Notes: generated by a model not told the origin, from the letters alone. DNA of 7,010 bases from Flavipsychrobacter stenotrophus (GCA_947372365.1 CANBTK010000100.1:1-7010), one strand, 5' to 3'; numbered from the stretch's first letter, positions 1 through 5,404 are shown. Numbers and translations: made by a program.

Positions 1-183
1 GGCAGGGTATTGGCCCTGAAATATTTTTAGTAGGTTATTGTTGTTGTATTCGTTGGCATCTGGGCAGCTGCCCTTGCACAATTCAAAAGTCAGGAATTGG
101 TTTGGGAATATTTTATTTATGGTGAGTATACGCGGATTGTTGGGGTGAATGGTAAAAACGGTGTAAAATATGGGTTGTGCCAA
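1..183 (-). CDS. Possible partial reading frame running off the left edge, unassigned
   Basis: A 61-codon frame on the minus strand is open from a TTG at 183-181 to the window edge, with an in-frame TAG immediately before the TTG. It has no ATG. In its favour, third-position GC (about half by my count) exceeds first- and second-position GC, and AAC, TAC, ACC, GCC and ATA codons are common, as in the sure genes of this window. The peptide has a short Cys pair (KGSCPDANEY) followed by four Asn, and I do not recognise it. If real it would be divergent from recR. A frame of this length could arise by chance, and TTG starts are uncommon in this phylum, so I treat it as doubtful. Confidence 0.2.
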   Translation of the reverse strand, partial: MAQPIFYTVFTIHPNNPRILTINKIFPNQFLTFELCKGSCPDANEYNNNNLLKIFQGQYPA

Positions 184-220
184 CTAAAATTATCGGAACT
201 TAGCAGCGTAGTAACGGATT

Positions 221-841
221 ATGATATTTTCATCAAAACTAATAGAAGATGCAGTGCAGGAGTTTTCACGCCTGCCTGGCATAGGGAAGAAGACAGCGCT
301 GCGCATGGTGCTGCAATTGCTTAAAATGGAGAAGGGCGAGGTAGATGCATTTACTGGTGCAGTATCGCGCATGAGGCACGATGTTAAGTTTTGCAAAGAG
401 TGCCACAACGTTGCTGATAGCGATGTTTGTGTTATTTGCGTAAACCCCGGCCGCAACCGCAGGCAGGTATGCATTGTGGAAAACATAAGGGACGTAATAG
501 CCATAGAAAGCACGCAGCAGTATAGTGGGCTGTACCATGTATTAGGCGGCATACTATCGCCGCTCGATGGCATAGGCCCCGAACAACTTAACATATCAAG
601 CCTGCACAAAAGGGTAAAGGAGCATGAAGTGACGGAGCTTATTATGGCCCTTAGCCCCACTATTGAGGGCGATACTACGGTTTACTACATCTCCCGCCAG
701 GTAAAGGACTTACCTGTGAGCATCACCACTATAGCCCGAGGGATATCCTTCGGCGGGGAGCTGGAATATGCCGATGAAATGACCCTTGCCAAATCAATAG
801 CCAAGCGTCAGCCTATAGAGAACTATGTGAATATGAAGTAG
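221..841 (+). CDS. recR: Recombination mediator protein RecR
   Basis: RecR, 206 aa, the usual family length (about 200). With RecO, and often RecF, it helps load RecA onto SSB-coated single-stranded DNA during gap repair; it acts in the cytoplasm as a ring-shaped oligomer. All family landmarks are in order: N-terminal helix-hairpin-helix (LPGIGKKTALRM, about 18-29); a four-cysteine zinc finger (C58, C61, C70, C73); a Toprim domain from about residue 82 (VCIVENIRDVIAIE, then LSPLDGIGPE at 112-121); and the C-terminal IARGISFGGELEYADEMTL block (171-189). The ATG at 221 puts the N-terminus where RecR proteins normally start. No Shine-Dalgarno sequence or clear promoter box is seen upstream. The gene is convergent with rodA, and its stop lies five bases before a heptamer repeat array. 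Confidence 0.98.
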   Translation: MIFSSKLIEDAVQEFSRLPGIGKKTALRMVLQLLKMEKGEVDAFTGAVSRMRHDVKFCKECHNVADSDVCVICVNPGRNRRQVCIVENIRDVIAIESTQQYSGLYHVLGGILSPLDGIGPEQLNISSLHKRVKEHEVTELIMALSPTIEGDTTVYYISRQVKDLPVSITTIARGISFGGELEYADEMTLAKSIAKRQPIENYVNMK

Positions 842-846
842 TGGTT

Positions 847-916
847 CAGTTTACAGTCGGCAGTCTTCAGTCCTCAGTCCTCAGTTGGCAGTCGGCAGTC
901 GGCAGTCCTCAGTTTG
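847..916 (+). repeat. Heptamer tandem array, CAGTNNN type, 10 units
   Basis: Ten consecutive 7-bp units with no slippage: CAGTTTA, CAGTCGG, CAGTCTT, CAGTCCT, CAGTCCT, CAGTTGG, CAGTCGG, CAGTCGG, CAGTCCT, CAGTTTG. The CAGT core is invariant, position 5 is C or T, and positions 6-7 vary. The array begins five bases after the recR stop codon. Unit types such as CAGTCCT, CAGTCTT and CAGTTGG reappear in inverted orientation at 1267-1357. Function unknown. Similar 7-bp arrays are, as I recall, common between genes in Bacteroidota. Confidence 0.93.
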
Positions 917-1057
917 GGTATGCGTTTTTGCAGTCGGCATCTAATCGGTATAATTCTTCAGTTAACAGTGTATGCCTGTTGCAATTCTGCGTCGGCGGTA
1001 TATAGCTGAGCGGTAGGGAAAAGGCTGGAAAAATAAACTGGCTTTGCCGCAACTAAA

Positions 1058-1093
1058 CGGTTTCTCTGTTACAATAATTGAATAACAAAACCG
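1058..1093. repeat. Nested inverted repeat (hairpin with three stem segments)
   Basis: Reading inward: CGGTTT (1058-1063) pairs with AAACCG (1088-1093); TGTTA (1067-1071) pairs with TAACA (1083-1087); CAAT (1072-1075) pairs with ATTG (1077-1080). The segments are separated only by CTC on the left and AA on the right. This gives 15 base pairs in a 36-bp element. It is AT-rich and has no following U-tract. It could be a mobile palindromic repeat, part of a bidirectional terminator, or chance. Confidence 0.5.
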
Positions 1094-1106
1094 CAACCAA
1101 CCGTAG

Positions 1107-1126
1107 GGGCTGAAAACCTTCAGCCC
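1107..1126. repeat. Short perfect hairpin, REP-like
   Basis: An 8-bp perfect stem, GGGCTGAA with TTCAGCCC, closes a 4-nt loop (AACC). It is preceded by CCGTAG and followed by GCACTAAG, so there is no U-tract on either strand and it is not a classical intrinsic terminator. The GTAGGGGC start followed by a tight palindrome resembles repetitive extragenic palindromes of many bacteria. Whether it is dispersed in this genome cannot be seen from one window. Confidence 0.55.
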
Positions 1127-1265
1127 GCACTAAGCGCACTAAATTAGCCAGCCCATTGGCACCCAACGAAACCCCACTGCAGATGCCAACCGAACACATG
1201 CCCTGGCCAGTAAACTCTAAACGGTAGCCTATTGGCCACCAGCAGGGTACAGCCAACGAAATGCC

Positions 1266-1338
1266 ATAAACCGAGGACTGCCCACTGCCCACTGCCCACT
1301 GCCAACTGTCGACTATAAACCGAGGACTGCCCACTGCC
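1266..1338. repeat. Pair of 24-bp identical direct repeats, 49 bp apart
   Basis: The 24 bases at 1266-1289 recur identically at 1315-1338 (both begin ATAAACCGAGGACTG). The start-to-start distance is 49 bp, exactly seven heptamers, so the copies are in phase with the surrounding array. This is the signature of a recent block duplication of seven units, by slippage or unequal recombination. Confidence 0.85.
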
Positions 1339-1357
1339 TACTGCCTACTGAAGACTG
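1267..1357 (-). repeat. Heptamer tandem array, CAGTNNN type, 13 units, inverted relative to the first
   Basis: Read on the minus strand from 1357 to 1267 the units are CAGTCTT, CAGTAGG, CAGTAGG, CAGTGGG, CAGTCCT, CGGTTTA, TAGTCGA, CAGTTGG, CAGTGGG, CAGTGGG, CAGTGGG, CAGTCCT, CGGTTTA. Only three units deviate from the CAGT core. The array starts six bases downstream of the rodA stop codon and has the same sense relative to rodA as the 847-916 array has to recR. Together the two arrays form a roughly 510-bp interval bounded by inverted, imperfectly matching repeats. Confidence 0.92.
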
Positions 1358-1363
1358 AAAACC

Positions 1364-2683
1364 TTACCGTATCATAGAATTCCTGTCAGCATCCAGCCTT
1401 ACGAGGATGAAAATGAGTACGCTGAAGGATAGCAGCGAGGAGCCCCCGTAGCTTAAGAAGGGGAGGGTAATGCCTATTACAGGCGCCAGCCCTATGGTCA
1501 TAGAGATGTTAACTGCAAAGTGGAAGAACAGGATAGAAGCCACGCAATAGGCGTAAATGCGGGTAAATACTGACCGTTGCCGCTCCGCTACAAATACAAT
1601 GCGCAGCATTAACGACACGTAAATACCTATTAAAACCAGGCTGCCTATAAACCCGAATTGTTCGGCAATGGCGGTGAAAATGAAGTCGGTGTTCTGCTCT
1701 GGCACAAACTGGTTTTTGGTTGATGTACCATTCAAAAAGCCCTTGCCCCAGAAGCCGCCAGAGCCAATGGCTATCTTAGATTGCAGTACATTATACTCCG
1801 AACTGTTGGTTTTGTGTTCGTCGCCTTCTTCGGCATTTTTGTTATACTCCACCGGAACTTCCTTGCCCAGCATAGAATAAATCCTGTCAATCTGGTGCTG
1901 TTTCAGGCCGTGTTTAAAAGCCATTGGCACAGCTAACTGCGAGAATAAGATGCAAAACAGCCAGGTGCCTACCAATAGTATTTTAGCTGTAAGGTCCCTG
2001 CGAAGTATAGATTTAAACAGGAAGCCTATTAGCACAGCGAGCAAAGTAAGTACGATAAAAAGTATTTTCCGCTCTATAAGCAGGGTGCCTAATACCAAGG
2101 CTATTAACGAAAAGCCAACTACCAGAACAGCATTAGGCAGCCCCTCTCGGTACATAACCAGCAGGAAGCAGAAGTAAACCAGCGCCAGCCCCGTTTCGTT
2201 TTGTAGCAGTACAATTACCGCCGGCCCCAGCGCTATGGCTACCCCAATAAGCCGGTCTTTAAGTGTTTTGAAATTGGTTTCGGGCAATGAAAGGAATTTA
2301 GCTAACGCCAGGGCTGTAAATATTTTACACACTTCGCCCGGCTGAAAGCGGAAACTGCCTATCCCCAGCCAGGAATGCGACCCCTTAACGTCAACGCCAA
2401 TAAATATGGTAAGTATGAGCACAACAATGCCTATTGTGTACCCTAGTATGGCGGTAGATGCAAACAGTTTACTGTCGGTGAGTAGGATAAGCAAGCCGAG
2501 GCCCAGGGAATAGCCGAACCAGATGAATTGCTTCATATAGTTTTTGTTGGCCATAAATATGGTAACGTCAGTGCTGCGGTGCTCTACCGAAAATACTGCC
2601 AGCAGCCCAATGGCCACCAGGAATATATAGAGCATGATGATTACACCATCTATACGTTGAAAAAGTGATTTGCCTAAACTCAT
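1364..2683 (-). CDS. rodA: Rod shape-determining protein RodA (SEDS peptidoglycan glycosyltransferase)
   Basis: RodA, 439 aa, a multi-pass inner-membrane SEDS protein that polymerises lipid II into glycan strands, paired with the transpeptidase PBP2 in the elongasome. Visible landmarks: GSHSWLGIGSFRFQPGE at 101-117 (the W-x-x-x-x..QPSE region); QSKIAIGSGG at 301-310 followed by GKG; PEQNTDFIF at 328-336, where D333 matches the catalytic Asp of E. coli RodA (D262); and the C-terminal PFLSYGGSSLL block at 408-418. Compared with E. coli RodA (370 aa), about 50 residues are added at 184-258, enough for two more membrane helices. A polar loop at 276-296 is also about 14 residues longer. The ATG at 2683 fits the short cytoplasmic N-terminus. 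It lies 100 bp downstream of mrdA, probably in the same transcript. No Shine-Dalgarno sequence is present; the 36 bases before the start are almost pure A/T. Confidence 0.97.
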   Translation of the reverse strand: MSLGKSLFQRIDGVIIMLYIFLVAIGLLAVFSVEHRSTDVTIFMANKNYMKQFIWFGYSLGLGLLILLTDSKLFASTAILGYTIGIVVLILTIFIGVDVKGSHSWLGIGSFRFQPGEVCKIFTALALAKFLSLPETNFKTLKDRLIGVAIALGPAVIVLLQNETGLALVYFCFLLVMYREGLPNAVLVVGFSLIALVLGTLLIERKILFIVLTLLAVLIGFLFKSILRRDLTAKILLVGTWLFCILFSQLAVPMAFKHGLKQHQIDRIYSMLGKEVPVEYNKNAEEGDEHKTNSSEYNVLQSKIAIGSGGFWGKGFLNGTSTKNQFVPEQNTDFIFTAIAEQFGFIGSLVLIGIYVSLMLRIVFVAERQRSVFTRIYAYCVASILFFHFAVNISMTIGLAPVIGITLPFLSYGGSSLLSFSVLIFILVRLDADRNSMIR

Positions 2684-2719
2684 TAAAAAATTAAAAATTA
2701 AAACTAAAAAATTAAAAAA
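2684..2719. repeat. A/T-only heptamer-like tract directly before the rodA start
   Basis: Thirty-six bases with a single C. On the plus strand the units from 2691 are TTAAAAA, TTAAAAC, TAAAAAA, TTAAAAA (2691-2718), preceded by an 8-nt unit. On the mRNA this is a U-rich leader ending at the rodA ATG. A run this simple shows periodicity easily, so the 7-bp phase is only suggestive. It may aid initiation in the absence of a Shine-Dalgarno sequence. The remaining 64 bp up to mrdA (2720-2783) show no clear promoter or hairpin. Confidence 0.5.
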
Positions 2720-2783
2720 CTCACCTTTTCATTCCCTGACACAGCGGGCACGGTTGCCTGCATACTCAGCACATAACTACTTG

Positions 2784-4793
2784 CTACTTAAAATGTTGGT
2801 TCATCCACCTTACTGCCATAACGGAATCCTGAGCGCGCTTGCTGCTGTCGGCGATATGCCTTTTCAGCATACGTGCATCATACACCCTTGCGTCATGCTG
2901 CCTTATCGCTGAGTCAATAGAATAAACGTACTTATTAATCAGGTGCGCCTTCTCCATTTTCTCTTCCACTGCTTTCCTTTTGTAGGTAACACTGTCTTTC
3001 AGGTACTTTTCCATAAGCAGGCTGGCAATAGGCGCAGCCCATGTAGCGCCAAACCCCGAATTTTCAACAGCTACCGCAATGGCTATCCTTGGGTTTTCCC
3101 TTGGCGCAAAGGCAACGAACATAGAGTGGTTGGCCATCTTTACTACCTCGCCGTTTACAATAGCTTTATTTTCGGCGGTACCAGTTTTAGCGCAAACGGT
3201 TATGCCATCAATTTTGGCACCGGCTGCGGTACCGCTTTCTACCACATCCTGCATGGCTTGCTGCACTACGCTGAAGGTAGAATCGGGTATATGCAGTACC
3301 ACCTGCTTTTCGTGGTATTTCTTAAGCAGTGGGTCATTGAAGTTTTTGCCAATTGATTTTACAAAGTGGGGGGTGTAGTAATAGCCTTTATTAGCGATAA
3401 TACACATGCCATTGGCCATCTGCAGGGGCGTGAGCAGTATTTCGCCCTGGCCCATGCCCACAAATACCACGGTGCATGAATTCCAGCTGCCACGGTATAA
3501 TTTATTATAGTAGGTGGAATCCGGCAGGCCGCCGCCTTTTTCAAATGGTAGGTCAATGCCGGTAGGGTGGCCGTAGCCAAACCTGTAGTAATAGTCGTGC
3601 CACGCCTGCAGGCCCGCCTTCACGCTGGCAAAGCTTTTATAGTCAATAGTGAGGCGGAAAATATGGCAGAAATAGGAGTTGCAGGAGTGCGCAAGCGCTA
3701 CACGGAAGTTGGCGGCATGGCCGGCATCCTTATGCTCGCATGCAATAGCCCTGCTACAGTAATTATAGCTACCATAGCAGCCCAGCCCAAACGACGGCGT
3801 AATAGCGCCTACGCTCAGCGCTACCAGCCCGGTCATAGGCTTTATAGTAGAGCCCGGGGGGTACATAGCCTGGGTTGCCCTGTTAAACAACGGGCGGGTG
3901 GCCTCGCGGTAAAGGTTGCTGTAGTTTTTGGCCCTGTCCCTGCCGCGCAGCAGGTTAGGGTCGTAGCAGGGGCTGCTCACCATAGCGAGTATACCGCCTG
4001 TTTGGGGGTCAATAGCCACCACGCTGCCTACCTTGTTCGCCATCAGCTTTTCAGCATACGACTGTAAGTCGGCATCCAGGTACAGTTCCAGCGACTTGCC
4101 CGATACTTCCTGGCTGTCCAGCGCGCCGCCTTTGTAGGGGTCGCGGGGGCGGTTAAACTTATCGCGCTCCAGAAAGTGTACGCCACGCTGGCCGCGCAGC
4201 GCTTCTTCATATTGCAGTTCCAACCCGCTGCGCCCGGTATAGTCGCCCTGGCGGTAAGATGCGTAGCGGGGTATTTTCAGCATCTCGGGCGATACCTCTG
4301 CTATATAGCCCAGCACTATGCCTGCAGTTTCGTTTTTGTACTCGCGTATGTTGCGCTCCACCAGCTCAAAGCCGGTAAACATAAAGGCGTTCTCCTGGAA
4401 CCTTGCGGTTTGTTCGGGGCTTAGCTGCTCCATGAAGGTGCTCTGCCGCACATCAATATTGCGGATAGAAATCAGCTTCATGATTTTCAAAAAGCCAGCC
4501 CTGTCCAGCCCCATAGCATTGCAAAAAGCCATGGTATCCAGCCCCTTAATATTGTGGGGTGTGACCATAAGGTCGTAAATGACAGTATTGGAGAGCATCA
4601 CCTTGCCGTTGCGGTCGTAGATAACGCCACGGGGAGGGTAGACCACTTTTTTGTAAATAGCGATATCGTTCGCCATAACTTTGTACTTCGATTCAAAGTT
4701 CTGAAGGAAGAAAAGCCTGAGCAAGACAATAGAAGCAACGCCTATGAATATAAGCCTGATGATGTAATGGCGCGGGTTTGCCGCAGATGACAT
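2784..4793 (-). CDS. mrdA: Penicillin-binding protein 2 (MrdA), peptidoglycan D,D-transpeptidase
   Basis: Class B penicillin-binding protein, 669 aa, which cross-links glycan strands made by RodA during cell elongation. It has one N-terminal membrane anchor (about 11-30), then the pedestal/dimerisation domain (PPRGVIYDRNG at 53-63, YTGRSGLE at 185-192). The periplasmic transpeptidase domain contains the three serine-acyltransferase motifs: S315-T-I-K318, S370-C-N372 and K536-T-G538. All catalytic residues are intact. Cysteines cluster between the first two motifs (C339, C346, C352, with H354, H359 and C371), a possible metal site. After the transpeptidase domain (about 600 onward) a charged tail of some 70 residues, rich in Lys, Arg and His, extends the protein. 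The ATG at 4793 is followed closely by the anchor, supporting this start. It precedes rodA on the same strand. mreC/mreD are not seen upstream. Confidence 0.97.
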   Translation of the reverse strand: MSSAANPRHYIIRLIFIGVASIVLLRLFFLQNFESKYKVMANDIAIYKKVVYPPRGVIYDRNGKVMLSNTVIYDLMVTPHNIKGLDTMAFCNAMGLDRAGFLKIMKLISIRNIDVRQSTFMEQLSPEQTARFQENAFMFTGFELVERNIREYKNETAGIVLGYIAEVSPEMLKIPRYASYRQGDYTGRSGLELQYEEALRGQRGVHFLERDKFNRPRDPYKGGALDSQEVSGKSLELYLDADLQSYAEKLMANKVGSVVAIDPQTGGILAMVSSPCYDPNLLRGRDRAKNYSNLYREATRPLFNRATQAMYPPGSTIKPMTGLVALSVGAITPSFGLGCYGSYNYCSRAIACEHKDAGHAANFRVALAHSCNSYFCHIFRLTIDYKSFASVKAGLQAWHDYYYRFGYGHPTGIDLPFEKGGGLPDSTYYNKLYRGSWNSCTVVFVGMGQGEILLTPLQMANGMCIIANKGYYYTPHFVKSIGKNFNDPLLKKYHEKQVVLHIPDSTFSVVQQAMQDVVESGTAAGAKIDGITVCAKTGTAENKAIVNGEVVKMANHSMFVAFAPRENPRIAIAVAVENSGFGATWAAPIASLLMEKYLKDSVTYKRKAVEEKMEKAHLINKYVYSIDSAIRQHDARVYDARMLKRHIADSSKRAQDSVMAVRWMNQHFK

Positions 4794-4824
4794 AAATAAT
4801 ACCGTTTAAGAGATGGAAACATTA

Positions 4825-4857
4825 CAAAGCTATTATAAAAACAGGGGTATTGGCAAC
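4825..4857 (-). promoter_or_regulatory. Candidate Bacteroidota-type promoter for mrdA-rodA
   Basis: On the minus strand TAGCTTTG (4832-4825) matches the Bacteroidota -7 consensus TAnnTTTG in full. GTTG (4857-4854), a three-of-four match to the -33 TTTG element, lies 21 bp upstream, within the accepted spacing. Transcription would begin roughly 5-8 bases past the box, giving an mrdA leader of about 25 nt with no Shine-Dalgarno sequence. Prediction by pattern only. Confidence 0.5.
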
Positions 4858-4903
4858 ACTATTTTAAATTAGTTATTAACATGTTGTGAGTCAGGTTTTT
4901 TAG

Positions 4904-4994
4904 TGGTAAGGTGCGAGTTGTAAGGCGTGAGTTATAAGTGGTAAGTTGTAAGCCATAAGCCGTTAGCTGCGGCGCATAGGCCGTAAGCCGAGCG
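4904..4994 (+). repeat. Degenerate heptamer tandem array, NNGTAAG type, 13 units
   Basis: Thirteen consecutive 7-bp units in unbroken register: TGGTAAG, GTGCGAG, TTGTAAG, GCGTGAG, TTATAAG, TGGTAAG, TTGTAAG, CCATAAG, CCGTTAG, CTGCGGC, GCATAGG, CCGTAAG, CCGAGCG. Ten units end in AG and five carry the full GTAAG core. The sequence is unrelated to the CAGTNNN arrays near recR but has the same 7-bp period and a similar design, a conserved core plus variable positions. The last third is decaying. Function unknown. Confidence 0.8.
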
Positions 4995-5023
4995 TAGAAA
5001 GTGCTGCATAGTTGCGATTATTC

Positions 5024-5077
5024 CGGCTGGTTATGCTATTCGCAAATCCGGGGATTTGCCTACTTTGTACACAGCCG
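5024..5077. repeat. Nested inverted repeat upstream of the toxin-antitoxin pair
   Basis: The inner stem GCAAATC (5042-5048) pairs with GATTTGC (5053-5059) around a 4-nt loop (CGGG). An outer pair, CGGCTG (5024-5029) with CAGCCG (5072-5077), brackets it with 11-12 unpaired bases on each side. It could be a small dispersed palindromic element. It is about 100 bp from the antitoxin start, rather far for an operator. Confidence 0.4.
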
Positions 5078-5166
5078 CCGGAGCGCGATTTTTATGGGCA
5101 ATAGCGTTTTTAATGTTATGCTGAGAAACACCAACCAATTGCGGCCCACATATTGGCTGAATTGCT

Positions 5167-5174
5167 TAAATTTG
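5167..5174 (+). promoter_or_regulatory. Candidate -7 box for the toxin-antitoxin operon
   Basis: TAAATTTG matches the -7 consensus TAnnTTTG. No good TTTG element is found 17-23 bp upstream; the nearest, TTG at 5139-5141, is 25 bp away. Since the box ends five bases before the antitoxin ATG, transcription would start at or next to the start codon, giving a leaderless or nearly leaderless message. A short inverted repeat, CCAAT (5135-5139) with ATTGG (5152-5156), just upstream is a possible but weak operator. Confidence 0.3.
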
Positions 5175-5179
5175 TTGTT

Positions 5180-5404
5180 ATGTATTCTACGTATCATTTC
5201 AAATCGGCGGCTGATATCAATATGGATGTAATGGAAGCTATAAAAGCTGCCTTTAAAGGAAAGCCGATAGTAATTACTGTTGAGGAAGAAACGGACGAAA
5301 CCTCATTTTTGATGGCGCATCCCGAAAACAGGGATATGCTTTTACGTTCTATTGGGCAGGATAAAAACGGGGAAGCTATAACTGTTACAATCCCGGAGGC
5401 ATGA
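5180..5404 (+). CDS. Compact YefM/Phd-like antitoxin partner of YoeB
   Basis: A 74-aa acidic protein whose last four bases (ATGA) overlap the toxin start, the usual antitoxin-toxin arrangement. The C-terminal half (DETSFLMAHPENRDMLLRSI, 39-58) resembles the toxin-wrapping segment of YefM (ETAYLLRSPANARRL..SI), so it should neutralise the downstream YoeB. The N-terminal 38 residues are shorter than YefM's dimerisation and DNA-binding domain. Their pattern (INMDVMEAIKAAFKGKPIVITVEEE, described here as a strand-helix-strand run ending at 37) recalls short antitoxins common in Bacteroidota. I chose the ATG at 5180 over an in-frame TTG at 5153 because the box at 5167-5174 would fall inside the longer frame and the shorter protein fits such antitoxins. 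Whether it binds its own promoter is unclear. Identity rests on the C-terminal motif and on position. Confidence 0.82.
   Translation: MYSTYHFKSAADINMDVMEAIKAAFKGKPIVITVEEETDETSFLMAHPENRDMLLRSIGQDKNGEAITVTIPEA

Larger units (their letters stand above)
842..1363. other. 522-bp intergenic region between convergent recR and rodA, rich in repeats
   Basis: I see no gene here. The minus-strand frame at 1053-1334 is a translation of the repeats (it begins with a Trp/Gln/Ser/Gly/Val-rich stretch encoded by the heptamers). The region holds, left to right: a plus-sense CAGTNNN array (847-916), one isolated CAGTCGG unit (931-937), about 120 bp of unstructured sequence, a nested palindrome (1058-1093), a short perfect hairpin (1107-1126), about 140 bp without recognised signals, and a minus-sense CAGTNNN array (1267-1357). 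No intrinsic terminator with a U-tract was found for either gene, so the repeats or hairpins may stop convergent transcription; that is inference. Confidence 0.8.
4794..5179. other. 386-bp intergenic region between divergent mrdA and the toxin-antitoxin pair
   Basis: No convincing gene. The plus-strand frame at 5001-5231 overlaps the antitoxin in another frame and has no recognisable features. Contents from left: the candidate mrdA promoter (4825-4857, minus), an AT-rich stretch (4859-4884), a degenerate NNGTAAG heptamer array (4904-4994), a nested hairpin (5024-5077), about 60 bp without recognised signals, then the candidate promoter box of the toxin-antitoxin pair (5167-5174). Confidence 0.75.

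Noticed and set aside
234..241. Minus-strand TAGTTTTG, a -7 box match inside recR
   Set aside because: It has no -33 partner at the right distance and would serve only the doubtful frame at 1-183.
97..324. 75-aa plus-strand frame overlapping the start of recR
   Set aside because: It starts at TTG, overlaps about 100 bases of recR in another frame, and that overlapping part has no coding character.
1053..1334. 93-aa minus-strand frame in the recR-rodA gap
   Set aside because: Its N-terminal third is the heptamer array read as protein and another part spans the perfect hairpin. It shows no domain-like pattern.
847..1357. Reading the heptamer arrays as a CRISPR array
   Set aside because: Units are 7 bp with no spacers, far below CRISPR repeat and spacer lengths, and no cas genes are present.
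3567..4067. 166-aa plus-strand frame opposite mrdA
   Set aside because: It is the shadow of a conserved coding region (the frame is complementary to the PBP2 transpeptidase domain) and has no features of its own.
5001..5231. 76-aa plus-strand frame upstream of the antitoxin
   Set aside because: It covers the nested hairpin, runs into the antitoxin gene in a different frame and shows no recognisable sequence pattern.
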